From assembly GCF_041956535.1 (NCBI RefSeq), contig NW_027192197.1, positions 827,647 to 891,646 of the forward strand: 64,000 bases of DNA, read 5' to 3'. The notes beneath the pieces were generated by a model. The model saw only the letters and a list, made by a program, of their open reading frames with translations, did no database searches and was not told the origin of the DNA. The stretch comes from Calcarisporiella thermophila CBS 279.70 (lineage: Eukaryota > Calcarisporiellomycota). Below are positions 22,076 to 32,794 of the stretch, piece after piece (position 1 is the stretch's first letter; every line of letters starts with the position of its first letter). Both the position numbers and the translations under genes were made by a program.

Positions 22076-22725
22076 TTTTGCAGTGTAGTGTAGGAGCTGT
22101 AGTTTTTTCTCAACCTATTTGCACTGTTCCCTTGAAAGAGATTACTGAAATATAGTGATTTTAACAAAATATATCGATTTGTGACTATGCTTTTGAGGTC
22201 GGCTGTAAGTAGATGCCTTCATTAATGAGCTTAAATAGAACATCACGGAATACAGTTAACCAAAAGCAAATCGTAATAACTAAAGTATATAAGCAAGGTT
22301 ATAAAACAAATATAGAAATATAGAAATATGATAAATACGAATTTGGGGGATATTATATTAAATCTACATGCTTGATTCTTTTTCTAAAAAGCAGACAAGA
22401 TCAAATCCCATAGTGCAACCTAGGGCGTGAGTTGTCCCCACTAATCCCGCCGCCACACTTGGTGATCCTTGAGGTAGAAACAGAGCAGTGCCTCCTGTTC
22501 CAAGCGCTAACGCAGTTCCGTAGGCCTCAGCGTTTGCATTATGCGATTAAGACTCTGGTTGAGCCACCATGATTTCGGGTATGTAATATTCGCCTATTCA
22601 ATTGGGCAACCGGCACCTCAAGTGCATGAAATTGAGAACTAGCATTCTCTACGGCATTTCGTAGCACACTATCAGGCAAATCAAGGCAAGTCATTTATTC
22701 TCTCGCCACATAAGGGGTTCTAATT
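22076..22725. other. Gene-free stretch
   Basis: Flank of the transposase relic. A run of GAAATATA repeats lies near 22310-22330. Nothing else supported. Confidence 0.4.
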
Positions 22726-23238
22726 TCATACAATGACGATTCCACATCCAAGTACTATTGCACCTTGGCAAGCACACCACGAACATTCCCGTGGATGCTG
22801 TGCATACACAGGCACTCCAATGCTAAGGGCCACCTTACTCACAACTTTCTGCCAGAGTTCTCCTGTCCAGCAGTCCTCTTTTCCTATCCAGTAGTCCTCT
22901 CTCCCTGTCCAGCCTGGAATGTTCATGAATGATTGCACCTGCATCACCTCATACCCCTCAGATATACTCCTTGTCCCCGGATCAAGTGTACCTGAGGTAG
23001 ATGATAGCACCCTGCTAGACCATGTCTCCGTCCGCGAAGGATCCGGAGTGTACTCTTCATCCGGTATAACGGTGGCGTCAAGATCTTCGTCGTCCCATAA
23101 TTCTTCATTGGAGTCATTCAAATTATCCGCTTCCAGTAATTCAGATCCCGGAGAAGAGATAGGTGTGATCGTTGTTTGTGACGACAGGAAAGATTCTGGA
23201 CTTGGCCATATAAAATGATTCAATTGTTCAGTATTCAT
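22726..23238 (-). CDS. Hypothetical protein (weak)
   Basis: 170-residue single-exon frame with an ATG. The N-terminal half is acidic and Ser/Thr/Pro-rich (for example DSNEELWDDEDLDATVIPDE). The centre holds an internal repeat built on W-x-G-x-E-D (WTGREDYWIGKEDCWTGELW), caused by a short DNA tandem repeat at about 22855-22915. The C-terminus is Cys- and Val-rich. I recognise no domain. It lies in a gene-poor region, so it may be a young or chance frame; splicing may also extend it. Confidence 0.35.
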   Translation of the reverse strand: MNTEQLNHFIWPSPESFLSSQTTITPISSPGSELLEADNLNDSNEELWDDEDLDATVIPDEEYTPDPSRTETWSSRVLSSTSGTLDPGTRSISEGYEVMQVQSFMNIPGWTGREDYWIGKEDCWTGELWQKVVSKVALSIGVPVYAQHPRECSWCACQGAIVLGCGIVIV

Positions 23239-25802
23239 TTTTTAATCGTACAGTGTACGAGCAGGTATGAACCAGATGAATCTAGATAGCGCCTGCACAA
23301 AATAATATTTGTAATGAATATTCAGTTAAAGGTTGAAAATTTTTGGATACAAGCAATATCACAGAAAACTTTGCAGTGAAAAGTGGGATATATTTAAGTA
23401 CCTCGAAGAGTTGGATAGAATCGTAGCAAAGGAGATTCCTGATTTGATAAAACGCGATAGTTTTTGTGTATTCTCGTCTAATGTAGCAATCTCAAGTTGG
23501 ATTGAAATGATATTTCGGCGAAGTAGGTTACGTTACCCATAGGATGGAAAAGAATTGGTCCTAAAAAAAAACATACGGGAAGTGATGCATTCCCTATGTT
23601 GTTTATAATAAATCCGGAAGGTTATAGTTGCAAAATTGCATCAGGTTTATTAACGATATCATGTCAATAATATTTATAAGATTTATTATATATTCAACGT
23701 GGTTACAGATAAAATAAGACACAAGTATATCAGATACGCTTTGATTTCAAATATCGTCCTTATCGCAAGCATCATAGTTGTATTAAGCTTGTATTAAAAT
23801 GAGCGTACAAAGAATTAACAAAAATAAAATAATCAGTTTTGTCAAGACAACATCGTGAGCTTTGAATTAGGAGAGATGCATACATAGCCATATTAATCAG
23901 AGGCTATATTAAGAAAGGCTCGATTGGATAAGCGCATGCCTAGCCAGGCATGGAAGAAAAGAGTCTACAACCCTTCTAGTAGAGTCCCTGTTAATGATGC
24001 ACACATAAGGCTCCATACCACATAGCAAAATTCAACAAAGAAATGGCCTTTATAATTACGAAACATTGAACCGGATGCTTTATTGAAAACCTAGGCCTAA
24101 TGCTGGCCTTTACTTTTATCTCTTCAAACCCCTCGGTATCAGCAGGAGATGACCTCGCTAACAGACCATTGATGTGAAAACCTAATGACTCTCTCCGGTA
24201 GAAAATATACGGCTTCATCTGAATTGCAAGCAGATCTGTGGTTTGCAATCATTTGCAAGACTCCGATCTTGACCTTCTACAAATTACGAGAGGAGCTTTA
24301 AATCCCGATATACGGAGCATGGGGAGATTACTTCTTTATTCTCCCCAAATTAGCACTACGGGCACAGGGAGAGATCGAGAGCTTTCTTTAGCCTCTCCTC
24401 AGCGAGTTGAGGGGCAAACTGAAAGAATAAGATTTCCACGTGTAATATCACCTGTTTTTTACGTGACAGTAAAGAGTATACAAGTCAATGAGCAGCTATC
24501 CAAAACCGACAGAGTCGTATCGCAGGGGGATATCAGCCCACCTAAGCTGCCCGTTTCCTTCAATGGAATGACTGGTTAGCTGGAGCTTTCAACCTCTCGC
24601 GGGGAAATCAGAGTTGGTAAAACCAGCATGCTGCGCGTGAGTCATCTTCTGGACCCAAAGGAGAGGGACCGCTGGTACTCTAGGAAGAGGCGTAAATGCC
24701 TCCGAGCCTTCTTTCTAGCCATGAACCCTAACGCATATCCTTGGCGGCCAGTGGATTCATTGGAATAGTGGGCAAAATAAAGCTGCTTTAGCCCATATTA
24801 CTGCTTTATGACGGCCGCAAGCCGCCCGTCCCATCAAGATGCCGAACCGAGCCATCCTTGACGAAGTCCTTGAGTGCGTGATGGCGGAAATCGTCGAGTG
24901 CCCGAGCTTATTGGTTCCCTACTATTTTCCTTACCACACCATGGCATTCTCTTTGCACTTGGAAGAAGAGCTGTGTTGCACTAGTGGTTGCATTGCCAAC
25001 GCCCGTGTTTACCCGATCACCAGAGCTGCCTACCCCAAATACAGCCAACCTAACCCAGCGGGCCGCCTTCCCTCCCGATGGCTGGCCCCCGCTCGCCGTC
25101 CCGATTGAGCAAAGTTCGCCTGGGACTTGTATTTCCTACCACGCCTGGGATGTTGGATGCAAGTCCTTAATTTTACATCGCTCATGCTCTGAATCCTTCT
25201 GTTTTTCTCCTGCGCTGCCTAGCCTTTCCTGGTTCCATCGGCGGGATAGGAAGCAACCCATGCATCATGGTTCGTGTTGCGCTGCTCTTGCGGGGGAGTT
25301 TTTCGGGTTATTTGGGAAGCCATCGAGGAGCGAGCCCAGGCTTCATGGCCGCGGGCAAACTTTGGGGACATGTTTGCTGGAGCCTCCGGGCGATTGGCTT
25401 TGTTTTCTTTTTGATCACTTTTAATTTTTGTGCCAAATGCGACGCAAAGTACTGCTCGCTTGGGACTAATCAAGCCTCAGCGCTCTCATTCATGCACCTA
25501 CGACTCTCACTCGCGTCATGCTTTTTGCCATTTTCGCTCCCGTCCGCGGTTGTGACCCCGGAATTCTGACTGGCTGCCCTTTTTGACCGCAGAAGTGTCA
25601 CCTATATATTCAATTACTGCCTTGAAAAGGTTGTGGCCTTCTGGCACTGTTATAAAAAATAGCACTCTTCTTCAAGTATTACTTTTCCCGCGGCGCTATA
25701 CCTGTCCCACTATACCTGCCTTCGTTGCGATTCTTCTCACCATTACTGAGTTCCAGCCTTATTCTTTTTTTTTTTTAATTATTTCCCCTCGATTTTCTTT
25801 TC
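23239..25802. other. Long gene-poor stretch
   Basis: About 2.6 kb without a gene I can support. 23240-24240 is AT-rich with many stops. 24250-25570 is richer in GC and has several modest frames (24238-24579, 24839-25108, 24984-25424 plus; 25219-25473 minus). None has a recognisable motif and they contradict each other. A split or decayed gene there is possible. Confidence 0.4.
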
Positions 25803-26076
25803 ATGAGCTTTGGAAATACGAATAGCAAGTTTTGCTCTGCATGCCGTGTTCCTGTACCCCTTGCAAGCTGGAGTTCCCACTGCGATCAATACCACGGGCA
25901 GCACGTTAAATGCAATGTCTGCTCTTCCAATTTCAAGAGCGCGGAGGAATGTAAGTGAGATGAGAAATTCATTCGGTCCTCTCTGTGTAATTTTCTTTTT
26001 TCATCCTCCAGTGGTTCGACACGGGGGCACATGCACGGCAAATCGTAAAATGACCCGGTGGTTTAAATTGGCATGA
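25803..26076 (+). CDS. Small (70-aa) zinc-finger protein
   Basis: Two exons, 25803-25950 and 26012-26076, joined by a canonical GTAAGT...CAG intron of 61 nt. The protein starts MSFGNTNSKFCSACRVPV and has paired Cys/His sets: C-x2-C at residues 11-14 with H-x4-H (SHCDQYH), then C-x2-C (CNVC) with H-x3-C (RHGGTC) after the splice. The second unit, CNVCSSNFKSAEELVRHGGTC, is a C2HC-type finger, and the first may be an atypical finger. A basic C-terminus (RKMTRWFKLA) follows. The correct finger spacing appears only after splicing, which supports the gene model. Role unknown; nucleic-acid or protein binding is plausible. Confidence 0.65.
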
Positions 26077-27746
26077 CATTCCATCGACCATAGAAAAAGG
26101 ACTTTCTGGCATCATTTCCATTTTATTAGTTCAATCTTCAAAGAACATCCATCTTTTCTTGTCGTCCCCCTTATCATTTGATTGTATTATTTATTCATTT
26201 TTATTTGTCTATACATTCGCTTCCTAGGTTTCTGTCTTATATCTACCTCGCACTATGACTCTATCCCCTCCCCCATATATTTGCCTTCCCCCCCATAGCC
26301 CTCTTGTGGCCTTGAACATTGGTTTATTTTTGTGTAATTTATTGCAAAAAACATTGAAATACGTATTTATATATTTTGGTAGTGATAGCACACGATAAAT
26401 AAAAAGAAAGCTGTACCTTGTTTTTCGCCCAACATAATTCGATGGTTTTTTTGAATCAATTTAAGGGATATTAAGGGGGAATCTCGATTGTGACCGTTTG
26501 AGCTCCGAACTGGATTTTGCCCGGGAGAACACGCTCCACTTGATAGGGCAGGCCGAGGATCTTGAAAACGCGGGGGGAGTTATCGGTGCATTATCCGACC
26601 GGCAAAATATCAGTAGCGGGAGGCGGAATGCAGCGAGAGGTCTGGTGGAAAGGCTGACTAAGCAGAATATGGAGTAACAAAGTGTTTGGAAGTAACCTAG
26701 TTTCGAGATCGAAATCTAGGTTACTACCTTGTCTCTTTCTGTGTCGCAATGGGCTGCGGATGGATGGGAGGAGATTGGCAATCCTCAGGGTCACACAACC
26801 CATCCATACGCCTCAAGCAAACAGGTTTCCCCCCCCCGTTCATTTGGTATGCTTACGTTTGAAATGAATCCCTTCCATGTGATAATGCAAAGTCTGTATT
26901 CGTTAAATCTTATTGTCTAGCTCTTTCAATCCGATTGTCATTGAAACTTTGAGTCATTCCCCTCCGTGCTCCTTCTCTCCATGCACCATGTATTAAGCCG
27001 TAAATGGCAGCGGTCATTCGTCTGCCAAGCCTCGCCTATGCATCAGTTACAATGAAATGAGGAGGGGCGGCAGTTGATTGATAAATTGGGTCAGGTACAC
27101 CGGGAATGCCGGCTGGATCATGGTGAAGGAAAACATAAGCAAACGGGCGGTACATCCGCCTTCATTTCTAGTATGAGGAGGTGTAAAGCCTAAACTAAAA
27201 ACTAAACATAAAATCTGCAGCGCCATCCACATCAACACGACTGGATTTTGACTTTCAGAAAGCCTATTCCGTAATCCGTCTATGGTTGCTCGGATCTACC
27301 ATATCCCCCGCATAAGCAGAATCTAATATAAGACAGGGGATAACCAAGCGAAAATCCATGTCAAATAACCCCTCTCCTTCCCGAGTTGGATTGAAAAAAT
27401 AGGCTGAGAATGGAATGTCAAGTCTTAAGATTCATCCAGATTTCTTTCAATCTAGTGCAATAGAATCACAATCTCCCTATCCTAAAAAGCACTTTATGGT
27501 TCCGTTCATGTTATAGGAGCAGGGTGAAAAGATTCGGACCATTTGGATAGAATGGATTGTAGTTAGGAGTCGGCGGACGGCAATTTACCTTGCATTACAG
27601 GATTTTTATTTGGGTAAACAAAGCATTTGGGAATAGGACAAAATCTGTGGCAGAGGGATCGAAGGATAAAAGTACTAGTATTAGGTCTTAGGCTTCATTC
27701 TTGGGGAAAAAAAGGTGTCCATATTCGTGCTCATGCGACCATGAAT
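26077..27746. other. Gene-poor stretch with hairpin and a possible orphan exon
   Basis: About 1.7 kb. From about 26484 to 26680 the plus strand has an open helical-looking frame (LSSELDFARENTLHLIGQAE ... GLVERLTKQNME, stop at 26678-26680) with stops upstream. It could be a 3' exon or a remnant; I could not find partner exons. A strong hairpin lies at 26692-26724. The remainder shows nothing recognisable. Confidence 0.4.
26692..26724. repeat. Near-perfect 33-nt inverted repeat (hairpin)
   Basis: GTAACCTAGTTTCGA and TCGAAATCTAGGTTAC are complementary over 15 positions with one unpaired base, around a 2-nt GA loop. No T-run follows, so it is not a Pol III terminator. It could form a cruciform or an RNA hairpin. 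It lies just after a possible orphan exon. Confidence 0.85.
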
Positions 27747-28559
27747 TTAAAGGCCACCGATTTTTGATCGGATCCAGTCGGAGTAGTAGCCAACGCGAGT
27801 GAAGTAGGCAATGTTTTGACCATCGGCGCAGTATCCAGGTGCTCCCCACGAGGTGGCCCCAAGAAGCTGGTAGCTTCCGTTGCTTCCGGTATAGAGGGGA
27901 CCTCCACTGTCTCCGTAGCACACTCCTTTTCCACGCGTGGGCGCAAGACAGATCTGGGAGCCGGATTGGCCTCCCCAGTTGGGGTTCTGTCGTCGGCAAA
28001 CTTGGTCGTTGCCCACCACCACGTCCACCTTCATCAGCTGAGCGGGAGGACGCCCGTTGGGGTCGGAGGTGACTCCCCAGCCGGCAGCCCAAACTCGCGA
28101 TCCTGGCGCAGGGGGACTGGAAGCAATTGGGATGGCTTGAGCATTGGGTCCAAAACGAATTGGCTGTGAGAGGATCAACACGGCAATGTCGTTGGTCAGC
28201 TGGTTGGGGTTGTAACGCTCGTGGGGAATGGCCCGGGACACCGTGACTCTAGTTCCGGAGCGCGCCACTACGTTTCCGTAGGTGATAGACATGCCAGAGC
28301 CAACGCAGTGAGCTGCGGTCACGACGACGTTCTCCTTTATGATGGAGCCGGTGCAGGAGCCCCGGCTGTTCGACACATAAACGGCAAAGGGAAGCTCTCC
28401 TTGTGGGACGGGTGTGCCTCCGATGATTTGGGGTCGGACCTCGACTCCATCCTCTTGGATGGTTGGGACCTGGAGATCGTCACTTTCTTCTGGTTTGGCG
28501 GGCGCAGCGGCTATGAGACTGGCGCCGGTTAGGAGGAGAATGGCACTGAGAAGACGCAT
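27747..28559 (-). CDS. Secreted S1-family serine protease
   Basis: Single exon, 270 residues. There is a signal peptide (MRLLSAILLLTGASLIAAAP) and a short acidic propeptide, then a mature start at about residue 46 (IIGGTPVPQGELPFAVYV). The triad is visible: VTAAHC (His57, chymotrypsin numbering), NDIAVL (Asp102) and GDSGGP (Ser195). The disulfide partners Cys42 (RGSCTGSI), Cys58, Cys191 and Cys220 are visible. The residue six before the nucleophile (position 189) is Gly, in KGVCYGDSGG, not the Asp of true trypsins. Position 226 appears to be Ala. I therefore expect specificity other than Arg/Lys. I start at MRLLSA because the upstream frame is not signal-like. A TATA-like TATATATA lies about 100 bp upstream. 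Confidence 0.93.
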   Translation of the reverse strand: MRLLSAILLLTGASLIAAAPAKPEESDDLQVPTIQEDGVEVRPQIIGGTPVPQGELPFAVYVSNSRGSCTGSIIKENVVVTAAHCVGSGMSITYGNVVARSGTRVTVSRAIPHERYNPNQLTNDIAVLILSQPIRFGPNAQAIPIASSPPAPGSRVWAAGWGVTSDPNGRPPAQLMKVDVVVGNDQVCRRQNPNWGGQSGSQICLAPTRGKGVCYGDSGGPLYTGSNGSYQLLGATSWGAPGYCADGQNIAYFTRVGYYSDWIRSKIGGL

Positions 28560-28658
28560 GTTAAGGAAGGGGGAAGTTGGGAAGGATGGGGGAGAAGGTG
28601 TAAGAGAATGGGGGAGGGGGGTGAATCGGTGAAGAGGCAAGGGTGACCTACCTGGTTC

Positions 28659-28666
28659 TATATATA
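28659..28666 (-). promoter_or_regulatory. TATA box of the S1 protease gene
   Basis: TATATATA lies 100 bp upstream of the protease start, in a non-coding GC-mixed context, at a spacing usual for fungal TATA promoters. Confidence 0.55.
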
Positions 28667-29322
28667 CTGCTCGAGGGGATTTGTCTCGACACCCCGAGTG
28701 GTTGCAAGTAGGTTGAACCGAGTAGTTACTCAATCTTTCTTACGTGATAATTTCAGGCCTTTATGAGGCCACTTGCCGACCTTATGTCACTCTATTGACT
28801 GCGGATGTATAAAGAAGTCTGAAGTAATTAGCAAACATAAAAAATACCAAAAAAGGTTAGGAACCTAAAAAAGAGAATTTCCAAAATTTAGGGTATTTTT
28901 ATTTTGAAATATCCGTAGCAAGTGACAATCGAACCCAGCGTGTTATGTAATCCCGTATATTGGCTGAACCATGGGCGACCCTCAGAGCTAGGATAAATAC
29001 TAAACTGGTGCATGAAGAGTTTCGGGCATCAACCAAATGGTTATGATTAGTTGATATAGTTACGATCTCTCTTATTTTAACCTTAATAACCGTTTCGCAT
29101 GAATTTATTAACTATTAAGAGTTCAACAAGTCAGAGGGAAAAAAAACACTGTGTTCAGAAGCGCAAATAGCTCTATAAAATTGTTCAAAAGTTGTCAGTT
29201 TTTAACGTCAAATGATAAATCTAGGGAAAATGGAATATGGAGCGTGAGGAAAATGATATATAGCACACGGAATGCAGAGTAGATCTATGACAAAATCTCT
29301 GTGCATAATACACAAATAGATG
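28667..29322. other. Intergenic with a tRNA-like relic
   Basis: AT-rich. At about 28921-28985 the minus strand has a tRNA-like piece with B box CTGGGTTCGATTGTCAC, similar to the SINE B box GCTGGGTTCAATTCCC but diverged. It may be an old SINE head. No tail or duplication found. Confidence 0.4.
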
Positions 29323-29435
29323 TGAGTAGGAGAGAGAGAGGGAGAGATAGAGAGAGAGGGAGAGATAGAGAGAGAGGGAGAGATAGAGAGAGAGGGAGAG
29401 ATAGAGAGATAGGGAAAGGGAGAAAGGGAGAAAAG
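29323..29435. repeat. GA-rich tandem repeat (20-bp unit)
   Basis: At least four near-identical copies of GGGAGAGATAGAGAGAGA and its 20-bp period, decaying into GGGAAAGGGAGAAAGGGAG at the right. It lies about 110 bp from the 3' end of the metallopeptidase gene. Confidence 0.92.
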
Positions 29436-29545
29436 AAAATTAGTCTTTTGGTAAGAGAGGCGCGATTAATGTTAAACGGAAAAAAAACAAACAAAGTCCC
29501 GTGAAACGATGCGCGGGAGGGCGGGGTCAAAAGAGTGGTGATTAT

Positions 29546-31106
29546 TTATAGAGTTGATAGGGTGGAAAATAAGCTCGCAATTAATGAAACATAGAAGAGA
29601 TTAAAGCAGAGAAATGTGACCCCTGCGGAAATGGAAGAGTTTTGGGTGCTTGAGGTGTTGCTGGGCAGTGGAGATTGGAAGGAGAAGTCGTTGCCAGGTA
29701 CGCCCGTTGGCTGCATATTTCGTCGGAGATGAAGCTTCGGCAGTTCATCATGGTCCTTTGCAAGATCATACCCCAGCGTGTGCAGGGATTGAAGAAGCTT
29801 GGGACCAAGGGGGCCGCCGTAGTGTTTCACGGACTCGGTTAGCGGCAGGTTTTCCTCATTTAGGTAGGTCATCAGTCGCTCGGGAGTGCCGCGATAGGTG
29901 GCTAAGTCGACATGGCTAATACTGGAGGCCCCCTGAAATGGTTTCAGACTGGTTTCTAGAATGAGTGCATCGTCCGCCGTCTTCCCCCCCACTGGCAAAA
30001 ACCCTAGGCGTCGGGGAGTGGTTGCAATTCGAAGAAGTTCTTGTGATACATCGTACTCGGAGGATTGCATGAATGCTCTTGCGAAATCATTTGTGGAGTG
30101 AAATTCCATGCCCACCCCTCGAAAGCGGTTGATGCGGTTGATGTATTCATCGAGTGGTATGAGGTCGGGTAATACGGCAATATGGCGATCAAACACATAC
30201 TGGAGAAAGCCTCTAAATTTGAAAGGGGATTTGTCGGAAGCCGGCGCATCATAATACCAGTCGGGCGTTAGCCCCGAGGATTTCCCTGATTCTCGAAAGT
30301 TATCAACGGACGCTCTGAAGTCATAGAGGGATGAAATAAATCCGAGCCCATGAACCAGCTCGTGGAGGGCGGTTTCGGTCAAATCGGCTTGATCTGCACG
30401 CATCGGCCCTTCTCCCTGCAGAAAAGACAAGAGGTAGGAGAGGGGGAGAGGTGAGGTGAGATTGAAATGCTCACTGGATAACAGCCAGGCTGGCTATTTA
30501 CCTCGAAATACCAAGGGTAATCCATATTAAAATTCGCCTCGATGTCATAATCGCTGTATTCCGGGTGAGGAAGCATTCCTAGCTGTTTTGCTAATGCCTG
30601 TGGATAGAGGGTGGGAAATGCATCATCGCTATGCTCTTTTATGGGAATCAGTCGTACTGGCTGTGCTAGTCCTATTGATGAAGCCTCTGTTAATCCGGAG
30701 GTAAATTGTCTTCAGTAGCAACTCTCTTGCCCTTACCGATAAACAATCCTTCATTCGCTTTACAGCTTATACCCAAATCCTTGCAAAATGAATGGAACGA
30801 TGCATTGACCAAAATTGGAGTCTTTAGATGAAGTGCACTCGAGAGAATGTCACCCGCTTTCTCAAACGACTTGCGAACCTTTTCGCAGGAGTGAGAATCT
30901 GCAGAACATCGAAAGTCGAACTTAATGCCCTTTTCAAACAGACCTCGGCGTTCCATCGTCCTGTCTGTGAGTGGGCAGTCGATGAGCTTTTGGTATCGGT
31001 GGCTCATGGGTTCATTTCGCTCTAGACACCAACCGTCCGGAGATATAGCAACTACTATTGAAATGGTCAGCCATATGATGTATAAAAGTTTGAATAAATC
31101 GAACAT
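29546..31106 (-). CDS. Putative GPI-anchored HExxH metallopeptidase
   Basis: Three exons, 31106-30737, 30686-30502 and 30415-29546, 474 residues. There is a signal peptide (MFDLFKLLYIIWLTISIVVA), then a Cys-containing N-terminal region. The middle block reads LYPQALAKQLGMLPHPEYSD and YDIEANFNMDYPWYFE. After the second intron comes the zinc-type motif HELVHGLGF at about residue 203. The C-terminus is Ser/Asn/Thr-rich, then hydrophobic (VTFLCFNLFYVSLIASLFST), as in GPI-anchor signals. This layout resembles an uncharacterised secreted family of early-diverging fungi. The third zinc ligand is not in the usual HExxHxxGxxH spacing, so catalysis is likely but unproven. The first intron is only 50 nt. 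Role outside the cell is inferred. Confidence 0.75.
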
Positions 31107-31635
31107 GGTACAAAGACAAAAAAAAGAAAGTTTGGGTTCTAAGAATTGAATGGAGAGTTTGGATAATTGTCTCGATTATGATTTTGAGAACATGAAGAGT
31201 ATCTGATAATGAGTGAATGGATAAGTTGCTAAGCTGGAGGATTAGAAGACGGAGAGCCGGAAAGAGAACAGAGGCTTTCCGGTCAGTCCGTACTTCCTTT
31301 GAAGATTTGTAAATTCGAAATGATATGAAATCAAGATGAAGAGAACCTCGACAAGTTATCAAGGCAAAGAAATTGAATTAAATTATAAAGTTTGCCGCGC
31401 ATTGATTATAAGGATCATCAAGCAGATTGCACCTAATTGAGATATATGAATGCTGGTCCTTTCCTGATACATTGGGTCATCGTGCGCAGGGTGGCTTATT
31501 CTCGGGTTATATCATTTATGGTCTTAAAGATTCTTATATCCATCCTAAGAGCAATTTGGGAGGTTATTATAGAGCAATTAAGTGCAGTACATGTATTGCT
31601 TGGATCCTTGATTAACTTTATCTGAAATTTACAGG
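31107..31635. other. Divergent promoter region
   Basis: About 530 bp between the metallopeptidase (minus) and pyroglutamyl peptidase (plus) starts, AT-rich. No specific site called. Confidence 0.45.
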
Positions 31636-32534
31636 ATGAAGCATGTCGACCATTCTAGCGGTGATAAAGAAGGCGAAGTAACGGAACAGGTTGTTCTTAC
31701 AGGGTTCGAGGTACATTATAAGTGTTCTTCTTTTATATCTAATAAGAAGTGATCTAATACTGTGGCCAATTCACGTAATAGCCTTTTGGCCGAGTAAAGA
31801 TTAATCAGTCTTGGCATTCCATCAAGCCGCTAGCCGAGTGTCCCATTCTTCCCTTACCGCCATCTACCCCCAAATCTTACTCTGAATGCTCTCAACCTCG
31901 TATATCTATTCAAGTATACGAGCTCCCCGTAGTTTACTCACAAATTCCCAATCTTGTTCGCAATCTCCATCGTACAGTCAATGTGCCTAGAAGGCATTTC
32001 ATCCACGTCGGAGCAGGAAAAACAGGTTCTATCTGTCTGGAATCTCTTGCCAATCAGAGTGGGTATAAGCAGCCGGATAACTTGGGAGAGCATCCGGCTG
32101 ATGGAGAAGTTACGGAGTATGTTGGAAAATGTCCGGGAATACTAAATGTGCGAGTGGATGTCCATGCTTTGTGTAGCTGGCTGCATTCTCGAGGGTGGCA
32201 GCATGTTTCGGTTAGTAAAGATGCGGGGCGCTATTTGTGCGAATACACTCTGTATTGTTCGTTGGCCGAATGTTACCTTGCACGAGAAGGAAACAAAGAG
32301 AAAAACGACGACGAACACCAGCAAGAGACGAATACGGAGTCGGAGCATGTAGCTGGAGAGAAATCTCATACAAAGCCTAACCATCATTCTCAGGAACAAA
32401 ATCTACGAGAGCACAAGTCGCGCAACAAGGTTGCAATGTTTGTGCATCTTCCTCCTGTCAATGAGCCTTATACGCTCCTCGAGATGACCGCCATTTTGAG
32501 AGACATCGCCGAATGGGTCGCTGCCCACTATTAA
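31636..32534 (+). CDS. Pyroglutamyl-peptidase I (C15 family)
   Basis: Removes N-terminal pyroglutamate from peptides; cytosolic cysteine peptidase. Two exons, 31636-31710 and 31782-32534, 275 residues. The first intron splits the conserved VVLTGFE|PFGRVKINQSW. Also seen: HFIHVGAGKTGSICLESLAN (with the presumed catalytic Glu), the nucleophile block SKDAGRYLCEYTLYCSL and the His block MFVHLPPVNEPYT. Between Cys and His there is an insertion of about 50 charged residues (EKNDDEHQQETN ... NHHSQEQNLREHKSR) not seen in bacterial Pcp of about 215 residues. It probably forms a surface loop. The start gives a short polar N-terminus; an AG immediately before the ATG leaves open an upstream 5' UTR intron. 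Confidence 0.9.
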
Positions 32535-32794
32535 TGGAGGATACTGTATTTATTATTTATTCATTTTGTGTCTACTGATACAGATATTTACCCTCTCGGT
32601 GAATATATTATATCAATGAGAAATAATTACGAAATATATGGATCTCTTTAGTAGCACAGTTAAATAACAGTAAAAATAATAAATAATTAAACGCACTGTA
32701 GAAAAAATAATGTATAAAAATAGGGATAAATAAGGCAAATAAAAAACAAGTTGAGAGAGAACAGGACTCGGGGGGGGGGGGGGGCAGGATGCCT
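32535..32794. other. Short 3' spacer with poly-G tract
   Basis: Convergent 3' region with a 14-G tract at about 32770-32783, a frequent site of sequencing or assembly error. No gene. Confidence 0.6.

Noticed and set aside
24839-25473. Several medium frames on both strands in a GC-richer patch
   Set aside because: They overlap and conflict, have no motif or plausible splice structure I could find.
29285-29530. Open frames through the GA/CT array
   Set aside because: Pure repeat translation with no other coding evidence.
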